Under the pieces are notes generated by a model. The model was not told where the DNA came from, did no database searches, and saw only the letters and a list, made by a program, of their open reading frames with translations. Below are positions 1 through 6,315 of a stretch of DNA of 13,532 nt, one piece after another. This DNA is from an uncultured Beijerinckiaceae bacterium (GTDB lineage: Bacteria > Pseudomonadota > Alphaproteobacteria > Rhizobiales > Beijerinckiaceae): assembly GCA_937863205.1 (NCBI GenBank), contig CALMGA010000299.1, positions 1 to 13,532 of the forward strand, written 5' to 3'. Numbering within the stretch: the stretch's first letter is position 1; the number at the start of each line of letters is the position of its first letter. Both the position numbers and the translations under genes were made by a program.

Positions 1-2
1 CG

Positions 3-53
3 CATTGTGAAAAGCTCCTGGCCGACGCCGTCAATGCCAACCTGCCAAAGTAG
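3..53 (+). CDS. C-terminal tail of an unidentified protein (partial)
   Basis: The third reading frame is open from the left edge of the window to a TAG at 51-53 and reads HCEKLLADAVNANLPK. Only 16 residues are visible, so no family can be named. Support for a real gene end is indirect: the frame looks protein-like and a typical intergenic palindrome begins only 5 bases after the stop. It could also be a chance open frame. Confidence 0.35.
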   Translation, partial: HCEKLLADAVNANLPK

Positions 54-57
54 TGTT

Positions 58-96
58 AGAGCATCGGACCCTAAATCGGGTCCGGCCCTATGCTCT
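58..96. repeat. Intergenic palindrome, AGAGCATCGGACCC family
   Basis: The left arm AGAGCATCGGACCC (58-71) pairs with GGGTCCG (78-84) and ATGCTCT (90-96). The right arm carries a 5-base insertion (GCCCT) between its two halves. The same arm sequence recurs at 2690-2723 and, in variant form, at 7488-7536. The element follows a probable gene end and could act as a terminator or an RNA-stability hairpin, but there is no T-tract. Confidence 0.6.
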
Positions 97-355
97 CATC
101 TATGGTGGCGCATCGGTGCGGTCGCTTGATGCACACCCTTTCGAGAACGGCACGGGAAAGTGTACTTTTCGATCGCGTCTATACAGCAAGTGGGGTTGGG
201 TTGGTTGGCCAAGGCATGCAAAGGCTGCTTAGCGTGTCGGTTGCGGCTCACTGTCTTCCGCTCGAAGCCGCGAACTGCGACCTGACGAGGTGGAAGCCGG
301 CCGTGCATGCGCCTTCTTCGAAGCGTCCGGGATCTTTCAAGCGTCTGGTCCCCTT
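97..355. other. Intergenic stretch with no recognised feature
   Basis: It lies between the palindrome and the 3' end of the decayed ThDP-enzyme gene on the minus strand. A plus-strand frame of 92 codons crosses it, but the translation is Arg/Ser/Leu-rich with no motif and runs into the pseudogene, so I do not call it. No RNA gene or repeat was seen. Confidence 0.4.
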
Positions 356-895
356 CTACGCCGCATAAGGGTTTGGCACGAAGCGTAAGACCTGCGCGGC
401 GACGTCGGGCGCGAGATCGGGGCTCATCGCGACCAAGGGGTTGGACAGCACCGAGCCGCCGGCTGCCACCCGGCTCGCGATCTTGGGCATGTAGGTCTGC
501 TCGGGATCGAGCGGCAAACAGCGCCTCCCGGGCCGGCAGGCCGAGGCCGGTCGCCGTATCGCATCCCACGTAGCCGCCGCCGAAGTCATTGCGCTGCGTC
601 ATGCGGATCGAGGCGTAGCCATTGTCGTCGAAGATGAAGATCTTCAGGTTGGGCGCACAGCCGCCACCGCTCCCAACTCCTGGAGGTTCTGCGCAAAGCC
701 GCCGTCGCCCTCGACCAGGATGACCCGTCGGTCCGGCGCGGCCAGCGCCGCCTTCAGCGCGCCGCTCAGCCCGTAGCCCGTCGAGGCCAAGCCCCTGTTG
801 GTGATCATGCGCTGCCCCTGCTTCTGCGCGAAGGCCTGCATCATCACGGTGAAGGCGCCGCCGCTTCAGCAGGGGACGATGATGTCGTCGGCCCG
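356..895 (-). pseudogene. Thiamine-diphosphate-dependent enzyme, C-terminal remnant
   Basis: This is the C-terminal ThDP-binding part of an acetolactate-synthase-like enzyme, found in three frames. First comes ADDIIVPC, an in-frame TGA at 866-868 where a Ser codon is expected, then SGGAFTVMMQAF and ITNRGLASTGYGLSGA. The ThDP/Mg motif VEGDGGFAQNLQELG follows. A frameshift near 655 leads to NLKIFIFDDNGYASIRMTQRN, and a second break near 515 joins EALFAA to LDPEQTYMPKIASRV, skipping some 35 residues expected in the family. The frame ends PNPYAA with TAG at 356-358. The N-terminal two thirds are missing. A relative is often encoded with an aldolase and a cupin in sugar or surface-polysaccharide clusters (from memory). 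With a nonsense codon, two frame changes and two deletions it cannot make an active enzyme. Confidence 0.85.
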
Positions 896-1540
896 CGTCA
901 GCCCCGTCGTCCTGCACAGTTCCGCCACCGCCAGGGCGTCATCCGTGATCTTGCGCGAGTTGATGTCCTCGCGGTCCATCCCCGCCGAGAGGGCGAAGTC
1001 GACGCGGCCGAGGACGATGCCGGCGAGACCGTCGGGCGCCTTCAACAATTCCGCCATCGCTTCGCGCTCGTGATACGAGTTGAGTTTTCGAGGTCGACCA
1101 GGAAATCCGTATCTTCGCGCTCCTGCAAGGTATGGATCTTTTTCTTGGCATCGATGAACTTCGACAGCGCCTGACACTACGTGGGCAGAACGGGCGATCT
1201 GCAAGTCATCTCAGTCACTTACCGAAAACGGTGAATTAGGACAAGTCATTGATTTTGCTGGCTTCACCTCAAAACATGCTTGGGTCGTGCTAAGGCGTCT
1301 CGACCATCAGTGCGATGATGTAATCAACACCGAGCTGCTTCGACTCCATGCGGTCGCGGATCGCCTCGCAACCCCGATCTTGAGGCCGAGCTTCAGATTG
1401 GCCTTCCGGCAGATTTCCAGGGACCGCAGGAGTTCATCGATGCGCGTGCCTTCGGCCTCGAACCCAGCACACCCCCGCGCTCGCGCGACGAGGCCGGGCG
1501 GCGATGGTCGCGCCTCCCCGACGAGCGGGGCGCCGGTATT
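896..1540 (-). pseudogene. HpcH/HpaI-type aldolase (citrate lyase superfamily), broken
   Basis: Pieces of one aldolase can be followed on the minus strand in order: [20 protein letters not shown] (from 1462), LKLGLKIGG, a frame change near 1371, [20 protein letters not shown] and LMVETP, then a stop at 1290-1292. After about 120 bases of unrelated DNA comes ALSKFIDAKKKIHTLQERED and TDFLVDLEN. A second frame change near 1070 leads to GLAGIVLGRVDF, REDINSRKITDDALAVAELC and finally TTGL. These match the family pattern of class II pyruvate aldolase-like proteins (KIGGCEA, GVDYI, GRVDF...DIN). The C-terminal 50 or so residues are absent, because TTGL runs straight into the ThDP enzyme (TRADDIIVPC). 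The N-terminus before FEAEG is scrambled. Catalysis can be excluded; the original substrate is unknown. Confidence 0.8.
1173..1292. other. AT-richer insertion block inside the aldolase pseudogene
   Basis: Family reading predicts that VETP should run directly into YALSKFIDA, yet about 120 bases separate ETP (about 1293) from ALSKF (about 1172). The block is near 49 percent GC, against clearly higher GC on both sides, and carries stops in the frame of the aldolase. Read on the minus strand, its ends begin CCTTAGCACGAC and, in reverse complement, CCTGACACTAC, which share CCT and CAC.AC but do not form a clean inverted repeat. It could be a miniature mobile element or other inserted DNA; it contains no gene I can see. 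Confidence 0.5.
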
Positions 1541-1873
1541 TCAATCGTGCTGGAACTCCTTCGGCCGCTGCTGTGGCGGCGAGGTGCATTCCACGGCGGT
1601 GAAAGATTCGAGGATGCGATAGGTGTGTTCCGCATTGGCCGGGACGAGATAGGAGTCGCCCGGCTTCAAGGATGCGGTCTGTCCTTCGATCATCAGCTCG
1701 GCGCGGCCCGAGATCACATAACCGATGGTCTCGTAGGAACTGCGGTGGGGCTGCTTGTCGTGGGGCTGCTCGTTGCGCCAAAGCCGCATCGACATGTTGG
1801 CGCCGGCGGCGAGCGAGACTTCGGCATCCCCGGTGGGTACGGCGTCATGGCCGCTGACAATCACGAGCGTCAT
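1541..1873 (-). CDS. Small cupin-domain protein
   Basis: This is a 110-residue single-domain cupin, a small beta-barrel that usually binds one metal ion. Cupin motif 1 is visible as PHDKQPHRSSYETIGYVISG, with His38, His43 and Glu48 as likely metal ligands. Motif 2 is LKPGDSYLVPANAEHTY with His83. The start at 1873 is chosen over an upstream in-frame ATG at 1975 because AGGAAAGG lies a few bases ahead of it and the family homology begins there. It is the first gene of the decayed minus-strand operon; its stop at 1541-1543 directly precedes the broken aldolase. Operons of this type suggest a role in modifying or sensing a sugar acid, but the substrate cannot be read from the sequence. No lesion is visible, although its partners are dead. 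Confidence 0.8.
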   Translation of the reverse strand: MTLVIVSGHDAVPTGDAEVSLAAGANMSMRLWRNEQPHDKQPHRSSYETIGYVISGRAELMIEGQTASLKPGDSYLVPANAEHTYRILESFTAVECTSPPQQRPKEFQHD

Positions 1874-2271
1874 CTCGTTCACCTTTCCTGGCTGCCGGAT
1901 CGGGTCAGGCAGCGTGTTACTCTTACAACATCGGCTGGCAGAATGCGGCCGTTTCGCAGAAAGCCACTGCGACATCGGTGACCGGTGCGCGCGACGCGAC
2001 TAGCCTGGAACCATCGCGTGGGGGGCTCGACAGGCCGGCTTGGCGGAATAAGCGGTTTCGATCGCGCATGGCGCCAGCTCCGCGCTTGGCTGGACGGGCA
2101 TGATCGAGCCAACCCGCGCAGTCTACACGACGAAACAGGGCGCCGGGGATGCCTGACCGCTTGTCGCAGTAAGAAGCTTGTAAGCACGCGTCAAGACAAG
2201 CTCAAGCCCTTAACCTGTCGGGAAGGTCCAAGGCGCGTCGTAACAACTATAGGTACGGGGGAGATCTTTCG
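1874..2271. other. Divergent intergenic region between the cupin and the 78-codon gene
   Basis: It must hold the promoter of the minus-strand cupin operon and of the plus-strand gene at 2272. I see GGGGGAG at about 2257-2263 as the ribosome-binding site of the latter. I could not find a convincing -35/-10 pair or an EcfG-type GGAAC-N16/17-CGTT box. Long open frames on both strands are compositionally like shadows. Confidence 0.4.
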
Positions 2272-2508
2272 ATGGAAAACGCTTTCGAGACTGGGCGGAT
2301 GCCGAACGCAACATCTGCGATGGATTTTCCGTTCTGGTTCGACCTTTGGCAGAATCGCGGCTGGTCGCGACGCGTCGCGCGCAACTGGCAGATGGACGCG
2401 GCCTTCCGCGACAAAGATCGATCCTTTCTCGACATCGTCTTTCCGACGCTGGCACCCGAGCAGAAAGCCTATGTGACCACCGTGCTGCAGCACGAGGAAC
2501 ATCGCTGA
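2272..2508 (+). CDS. Small hypothetical protein, 78 residues
   Basis: I do not recognise this family. The gene has an ATG preceded by a strong purine-rich site (GGGGGAGAT, about 8 bases upstream) and a composition unlike the Arg-rich shadow frames around it. The protein has an aromatic stretch FPFWFDLWQNRGWSRRVARNW near residues 18-38, followed by an acidic/aliphatic half that includes FLDIVFPTLAPEQKAYVTTV. There is no signal peptide, no membrane segment and no Cys. The alternation of Trp, Arg and hydrophobic residues would suit a small helical, protein- or membrane-surface-binding protein; that is speculation. It stands alone, with about 400 bases of non-coding or decayed DNA on each side. 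Confidence 0.6.
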   Translation: MENAFETGRMPNATSAMDFPFWFDLWQNRGWSRRVARNWQMDAAFRDKDRSFLDIVFPTLAPEQKAYVTTVLQHEEHR

Positions 2509-2689
2509 GTCCTTCCGGTGGTGCCAGGCGAGGCCGATGATGTTCGACTGTGGATCGGGCCGTTGTCGAGGACCGGCAGCACGGGTCTTGTTGCGCAATC
2601 CGGCTGCGGGCCGTAGCGGCGTTCGAGATGCCCCGGGAGAGCGATGCCGCCTGCTCTGCGCCTGATCGCCGAGGATGATCTTTGAAATC

Positions 2690-2723
2690 AGAACATCGGA
2701 CCACGGATCGGGTCCGATGCTCT
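2690..2723. repeat. Intergenic palindrome, AGAACATCGGACC family
   Basis: The arms AGAACATCGGACC (2690-2702) and GGTCCGATGCTCT (2711-2723) pair with a single mismatch around an 8-base loop. It is the second copy of the element at 58-96 and lacks that copy's 5-base insertion. Confidence 0.75.
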
Positions 2724-2784
2724 AAGCAGGTTTCGCAAAAGTGCCGCGCGGTTTCGCGATCAAAACTTGCGATGTACCAAAGAG

Positions 2785-2826
2785 CTAAGCAGGTTGCCGT
2801 TGGCCTGCCAACGCCAACCTGCTTAG
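2785..2826. repeat. 42-base near-perfect palindrome
   Basis: CTAAGCAGGTTG (2785-2796) is the exact reverse complement of CAACCTGCTTAG (2815-2826). After one C-C mismatch the stem continues as CGTTGGC with GCCAACG, closing on CT. The element could form a long hairpin or cruciform. There is no T-tract on either side, so it is not a classical terminator. Confidence 0.8.
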
Positions 2827-2846
2827 GTAGCCAGCCCCGTCGCTTC

Positions 2847-2871
2847 GGCCCGCGGATCGGCTCCGCGGGCC
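2847..2871. repeat. 10-bp perfect hairpin
   Basis: GGCCCGCGGA (2847-2856), loop TCGGC, TCCGCGGGCC (2862-2871). It lies 20 bases after the 42-base palindrome. It may be a transcription or RNA-stability element, or part of a composite repeat. No T-tract follows. Confidence 0.65.
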
Positions 2872-2940
2872 GCGCAGGCTTGCGCCGTGGGCGGACCGCG
2901 CTTGCTGCCACCGCGTGTATCTTCTCAGCCGGTCCGGGTA

Positions 2941-3325
2941 ACATGCGGCGGCGCGGAGCCTCGAACTGCGCCGCAAGGTCGCGCGCGACCTTGCCGGCTT
3001 GTCGATGCCGGTCATGTCCGATCCGCTGCCGCCATCGCGCAGTCTCGTCGAGCGCGGCTGCGTCTTGTTCACCGGCGGTGACGCGCGGGTCGGTCTCGTC
3101 GGCTGCTCGCGGCGCCAAGGGCCGACCAACCTCGGCACCATCTTACCCCGCCGACCGGCCGGTCAGCCGTTGAGCTCGTCGCGCAGCTGCCGGGATGGGG
3201 CGCCGGCGCGCTGCGCGGCTCCATAGCGCGTCCGCATGGGCGTGATTGCCGTTCCGCTCTCCCCGGACGACATGAAGGCGGCGGCCGGCGTCGCCATGCT
3301 CAAGCCCGCGAAGGATGGAATTGCC
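2941..3325 (+). pseudogene. c4-like cytochrome c (TsdB-like) remnant
   Basis: Fragments of a class I cytochrome c run into the start of the next gene. They are HAAARSLEL...DLAGLSMPVMSDPLPP, then LVERGCVLFTGGD, GLVGCSRRQGPTNLG, LPRRPAGQP and, after a frame change near 3230, VIAVPLSPDDMKAAA and AMLKPAKDG. In this family GLVxCxxCHGP carries the haem; here the second Cys and the His are replaced (C-S-R-R-Q), so haem cannot attach. No first haem motif is visible upstream, so the N-terminal half is missing or too far decayed. Its position, directly 5' of a TsdA-type cytochrome with tail and start abutting, fits TsdB, the c4-type electron acceptor of thiosulfate dehydrogenase. The TsdB identity is inferred from context; cytochrome origin is well supported. 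Confidence 0.7.
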
Positions 3326-4291
3326 ATGAAGGTCCCCGTCATCCTGTCCGGATCGCTGGCTGCCGCGCTTGGCGTCACCGGCCTGGGTTTCCGGCTTGGC
3401 GGCGTGGGTGCCGCCTCGCCCCCGGCCGTCTTCCAGCCGCCACCCGAGGGCGCCATCCCCGACGATGCCTTCGGCCAGATGGTGAAGCTCGGCGAGGCGA
3501 TCTTTCGCGACCCTGCCGCTCATGCCGGCAACTACGTCGGCAACGACCTGCGCTGCTCCAACTGCCACCTCGATGCCGGCCGCCTCGCCGGCTCGGCGCC
3601 GATGTGGGCGGCCTACGTGTCCTATCCCGCCTTCCGCCAGAAGAACGGTCGGGTGAACTCATTCCAACAGCGCCTGCAAGGCTGCTTCCGTTACTCGATG
3701 AACGGGACGGTGCCGCCGATGGGTGACCCCGTGCTGACCGCCCTGGAAAGCTACTCGTATTTCCTCGCCAAGGGCCTGCCGACCGGCGAGGAGCCGGCGG
3801 GACGCGGCTTCACGAAGCTGGCGGAGCCGGCGATGGCGCCGGACTACGCCCGCGGCGCGGCGGTGTACGCCCGGACCTGCGCCGCCTGCCACGGCGCTGA
3901 CGGCGCCGGCCAGACGTCGGGCGGCACCGTGGTCGCCCCCGCCCTGTGGGGCCCGCGCTCGTACAACTGGGGCGCCGGCATGGCTTCGGTGACGGACGCC
4001 GCAGCCTTCATCCACGCCAACATGCCGTTGGGCCGGGGCGGCTCGCTGACGCCGCAGCAGGCCTGGGATGCCGCGCTCTACGTCAACAGTCAGGTGCGCC
4101 CGCAGGATCCGCGCTTCACCGGCGATCTCGCGGCGACGCGGGCGCAGTTCCACGACAGGGAGTTCTCGATGTACGGCGAGACGGTCGACGGCCGCGTGCT
4201 GGGCGACCCCGCGACCACCCCGCCGGCTGGCACCGTGCCGGGCGCGTCCATCGCCGCCGCGCCCGCCGCGCCCGAGCCATCGGCGGAGTGA
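3326..4291 (+). CDS. tsdA: Diheme cytochrome c, thiosulfate dehydrogenase (TsdA) type
   Basis: A periplasmic diheme cytochrome of 321 residues. The start at 3326 is chosen because AAGGA lies about 11 bases ahead and residues 1-30 (MKVPVILSGSLAAALG...) form a signal peptide. The frame also runs back to 3236, but that part is the tail of the cytochrome pseudogene. Haem sites are CSNCH (77-81, in GNDLRCSNCHLDAG) and CAACH (185-189). Cys120 in LQGCFRYSMNG matches the unusual Cys axial ligand of haem 1 that marks TsdA enzymes, which join two thiosulfate molecules to tetrathionate. Met233 (ANMPLG) is the likely ligand of haem 2. The last 40 residues are Ala/Pro-rich and probably disordered. The former partner upstream is broken, so electrons would need another acceptor. 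A related diheme cytochrome of different function cannot be excluded. Confidence 0.75.
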   Translation: MKVPVILSGSLAAALGVTGLGFRLGGVGAASPPAVFQPPPEGAIPDDAFGQMVKLGEAIFRDPAAHAGNYVGNDLRCSNCHLDAGRLAGSAPMWAAYVSYPAFRQKNGRVNSFQQRLQGCFRYSMNGTVPPMGDPVLTALESYSYFLAKGLPTGEEPAGRGFTKLAEPAMAPDYARGAAVYARTCAACHGADGAGQTSGGTVVAPALWGPRSYNWGAGMASVTDAAAFIHANMPLGRGGSLTPQQAWDAALYVNSQVRPQDPRFTGDLAATRAQFHDREFSMYGETVDGRVLGDPATTPPAGTVPGASIAAAPAAPEPSAE

Positions 4292-4312
4292 ACGCGACCG
4301 CCTTTCCGCCCG

Positions 4313-4339
4313 CGCCGAGCCCCTCGACATAGCTCGGCG
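4313..4339 (+). terminator. Possible hairpin terminator after tsdA
   Basis: CGCCGAGC (4313-4320) and GCTCGGCG (4332-4339) form a perfect 8-bp stem with an 11-base loop, 22 bases after the tsdA stop codon. No T-run follows, so it would be a weak intrinsic terminator or an mRNA 3'-end stabiliser. Confidence 0.4.
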
Positions 4340-4741
4340 AGGCCGGGCCGCTGATCCCGGCGCTAATTTCCTCACGCCCGCTCGATTCCTCAGCGGGTTG
4401 GCGCAAGCCTGCTTGGGATCGCCTTCGGCCGACTGGACCGATTGACGAGGGCGCGAGCACGCCGAGGCAGATCGGGTCGCATGCTGAGCCTCATCGGATT
4501 CGATGACGCGATCGGCCGCTGTTTCGTTCTTCCACGATCATCCGGCAGTTGTGCAGTTCACCCATCGTGATTTCCGTCACCAGCCTTTTCGGTTGCAAAT
4601 GCGTTCAGCCAAGGCGCGTGCTCCGCGGCGGCCACGGGATGGAAATCATCCCGCGACAGCATGGACGATGGCATGAAATGTGATCTTTGCCACAAAGGAT
4701 AATCTTCCTGGAGGTCACGCACCCAGGTCAGACCATGAGGC
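4340..4741. other. Intergenic region upstream of the LOV kinase
   Basis: It is expected to hold the promoter of the kinase-receiver operon. GGAGG at about 4710 is too far from the start at 4742 to be its ribosome-binding site, and GAGG at 4737 is too close, so initiation looks weak or unusual. I found no clear sigma-factor box. The right half (about 4558-4741) is less GC-rich and contains a possible small antisense gene. Confidence 0.4.
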
Positions 4742-4743
4742 AT
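4558..4743 (-). CDS. Possible small divergent ORF, 61 residues
   Basis: Read from a CAT at 4741-4743, this frame gives MPHGLTWVRDLQEDYPLWQR, then continues with a balanced composition (Trp, His, Asp, Phe) up to the stop near 4558. It is unlike the Arg/Pro-rich shadows elsewhere. The start overlaps the LOV-kinase start by 2 bases on the opposite strand. There is no good ribosome-binding site, and third codon positions are not strongly GC-biased. It may be a decayed gene fragment or chance; no family recognised. Confidence 0.25.
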   Translation of the reverse strand: MPHGLTWVRDLQEDYPLWQRSHFMPSSMLSRDDFHPVAAAEHAPWLNAFATEKAGDGNHDG

Positions 4744-5848
4744 GATGGAACGGGCTGACGCTTGGCATCTGACGGATCGGCTCGAGGCCGAACACGGCAA
4801 GGGCGATCCGTTCGCGGCTGCCGTTCGCGCCACCCGCATGGCAATGATCGTCACCGATCCTCGCCAGCGGGATAATCCGATCGTGTTCGTCAATGACGCC
4901 TTCTTGAAGCTTTCAGGCTACGAGCGTGACGAGATCATGGGTCGGAACTGCCGCTTCCTGCAGGGCGCCGGAACCGACAGGGGCGCGGTGCGGCAGGTCC
5001 GCGACGCCATCGAGAACAACACCGACATCGCCATCGACCTGCTCAACTATCGTAAGGATGGGACGCCGTTCTGGAACGCGCTCTATATCAGCCCGGTGAT
5101 CAACGAAGCCGGGGAAACCCTCTATTTCTTCGCCTCGCAGATCGACGTTTCGGATCGCGTCTTGGCGCAGCGACGCACGTTGGACGAGAAGGAACACTTC
5201 GAGCGCGAGGTGGCGAAGCGGACCCGCGAGCTGACCGATGCGCTCAGCGCCAAGACCATGCTGGTCCACGAGGTCGATCATCGCGTCAAGAACAACCTGC
5301 AGATGATCGCCGGGCTGCTATCGATGCAGGCGAAGGCCATCACCGATCCACCCGCCCGCGCGGCGATGGAAGCGATGCAGGCCCGCGTCGAAGCCCTGGG
5401 CACCGTGCATCGGCGGCTGTACCAATCGAACGATGTCACGCGCTTCGACGTCGCCGAGTTCGCGCGCGATCTCGCGATCGATCTCGTGCGCGGCTCCGGC
5501 CGTGACATCCGGCTGCACCTCGACCTTGAAGCTGTCGAGATCCCGGTCGAAAAGGCGCCGCCGGTGGCGTTGATGATGAACGAACTGATCACCAATGCGC
5601 TCAAGCACGCCTTTCCCGACGCTCGGTCCGGCCGCCTGTCGGTCACGGTTGCGCCGAGCAGCAGCTACTTCGGCATCAAGATCGCCGACGATGGCGTCGG
5701 CATGCCGGCCGAGGTGGTGGAGAAGCGCTCGTTCGGCAAGCGCTTGACCGGGACGCTGGCTCGCCAGCTAAGTGCAACCATCACCTGGTCATCGAACAGC
5801 CCCGGTACGATCGTGAATATCCGTGTGCCCCATGAGCTTCCCGAATGA
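4742..5848 (+). CDS. lovK: Blue-light-sensing LOV histidine kinase, LovK-like
   Basis: A soluble 368-residue photoreceptor kinase. Residues about 25-140 form a LOV-type PAS domain with the flavin-binding signature GRNCRFLQG; Cys70 would form the light-induced adduct with FMN. A coiled linker (about 141-172) leads to a HisKA_2/HWE-type dimerisation domain, EVDHRVKNNLQMIAGLL, with phospho-acceptor His180. The ATPase domain shows the N-box NELITNALKHAF (280-291) and DDGVGMP (316-322). Length, Cys70 and His180 agree with Caulobacter LovK as I remember it, which also supports the 4742 start. The stop overlaps the next gene's start (ATGA), so kinase and receiver are co-translated. By analogy it would feed light information into the general stress response and surface attachment; that link is inferred. 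Confidence 0.9.
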   Translation: MMERADAWHLTDRLEAEHGKGDPFAAAVRATRMAMIVTDPRQRDNPIVFVNDAFLKLSGYERDEIMGRNCRFLQGAGTDRGAVRQVRDAIENNTDIAIDLLNYRKDGTPFWNALYISPVINEAGETLYFFASQIDVSDRVLAQRRTLDEKEHFEREVAKRTRELTDALSAKTMLVHEVDHRVKNNLQMIAGLLSMQAKAITDPPARAAMEAMQARVEALGTVHRRLYQSNDVTRFDVAEFARDLAIDLVRGSGRDIRLHLDLEAVEIPVEKAPPVALMMNELITNALKHAFPDARSGRLSVTVAPSSSYFGIKIADDGVGMPAEVVEKRSFGKRLTGTLARQLSATITWSSNSPGTIVNIRVPHELPE

Positions 5849-6315
5849 CCACCGGGCCGGTCATCGAACCTCTCCGCGTCGTCATCGTCGAGGATGAAGC
5901 CATCATCCTGATGCAGCTCGAGTCTTTGCTGGAAGACACGGGGCACATCGTTGTCGGCACCGCAATGTCGGCAAAGGAAGCCATTCCGCTCATCCTTGAG
6001 TCGCGCCCCGAGCTGGTACTCCTGGACCTGCACCTGAAGGATGGCTCCTCGGGCGTGGATGTCGCCCGCGCCGTGCGCGACCAAGCCGATCTGACGATCG
6101 TGTTCCTCACTGCCAACGTCCTCCGTTTGAGCGAGAACCTGGAAGGCGCGGCGGCCGTCATGGCCAAGCCGTTCAACGAGCAGGCGCTTCAAGGCTCGAT
6201 CGCATACCTTGAAGAATGCCTGCACCGGCCGCCGCCCGCACTGGAGCTGCCGCTTGGCATATGCTTGGCGCCGGCTTACGCGGCTTTGTTCGACGGCATG
6301 CGCCCGTCAACGTGA
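5845..6315 (+). CDS. Single-domain response regulator, LovR-like
   Basis: A 156-residue receiver protein without an output domain. The acidic pocket is Glu16-Asp17 in VVIVEDEA, the phosphorylation site is Asp61 in LVLLDLHLKDG, the switch Thr is Thr89 in VFLTAN, and the conserved Lys is Lys108 in AKPF. About 30 extra residues follow the receiver fold (RPPPALELPLG...) with no recognisable domain. The 4-base overlap with the kinase gene indicates an operon and translational coupling. In Caulobacter the single-domain LovR partners LovK and damps signalling by drawing off phosphate; the same role is likely here but not shown by the sequence. Confidence 0.88.
   Translation: MTTGPVIEPLRVVIVEDEAIILMQLESLLEDTGHIVVGTAMSAKEAIPLILESRPELVLLDLHLKDGSSGVDVARAVRDQADLTIVFLTANVLRLSENLEGAAAVMAKPFNEQALQGSIAYLEECLHRPPPALELPLGICLAPAYAALFDGMRPST

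Larger units (their letters stand above)
2509..2940. other. Non-coding region rich in palindromes
   Basis: No gene is recognised. The first 180 bases contain nothing I can name. From 2690 on, three separate strong palindromes follow one another (listed individually). A 302-codon minus-strand frame covers this region, but it is Arg/Ala/Pro-rich, lacks motifs and also covers the cytochrome pseudogene, so it is treated as a high-GC artefact. Confidence 0.5.

Noticed and set aside
96..917. 273-codon minus-strand frame as a gene in its own right
   Set aside because: Only its middle part (NLKIFIFDDNGYASIRMTQRN region) matches the ThDP enzyme; the rest is out of frame with the family sequence. It is one frame of the pseudogene.
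866..1204. A real aldolase-ThDP fusion enzyme
   Set aside because: The fusion is in frame, but it is followed at once by a TGA, has a frame change and an insertion on the aldolase side, and lacks most of the ThDP enzyme.
2219..2245. EcfG-type stress promoter (GGAAC-N16/17-CGTT) before the 78-codon gene
   Set aside because: GGAAG and CGTAA are present but both deviate from consensus and the spacing is only 13 bases.
2210..3118. 302-codon minus-strand open frame
   Set aside because: It covers the 78-codon gene, the palindromes and the cytochrome remnant, is Arg/Ala/Pro-rich and shows no motif or start signal.
3236..3325. N-terminal extension of the TsdA-like protein
   Set aside because: The 30 residues before 3326 (VIAVPLSPDDMKAAA...LKPAKDG) are the C-terminus of the upstream cytochrome, and the signal peptide begins at 3326.
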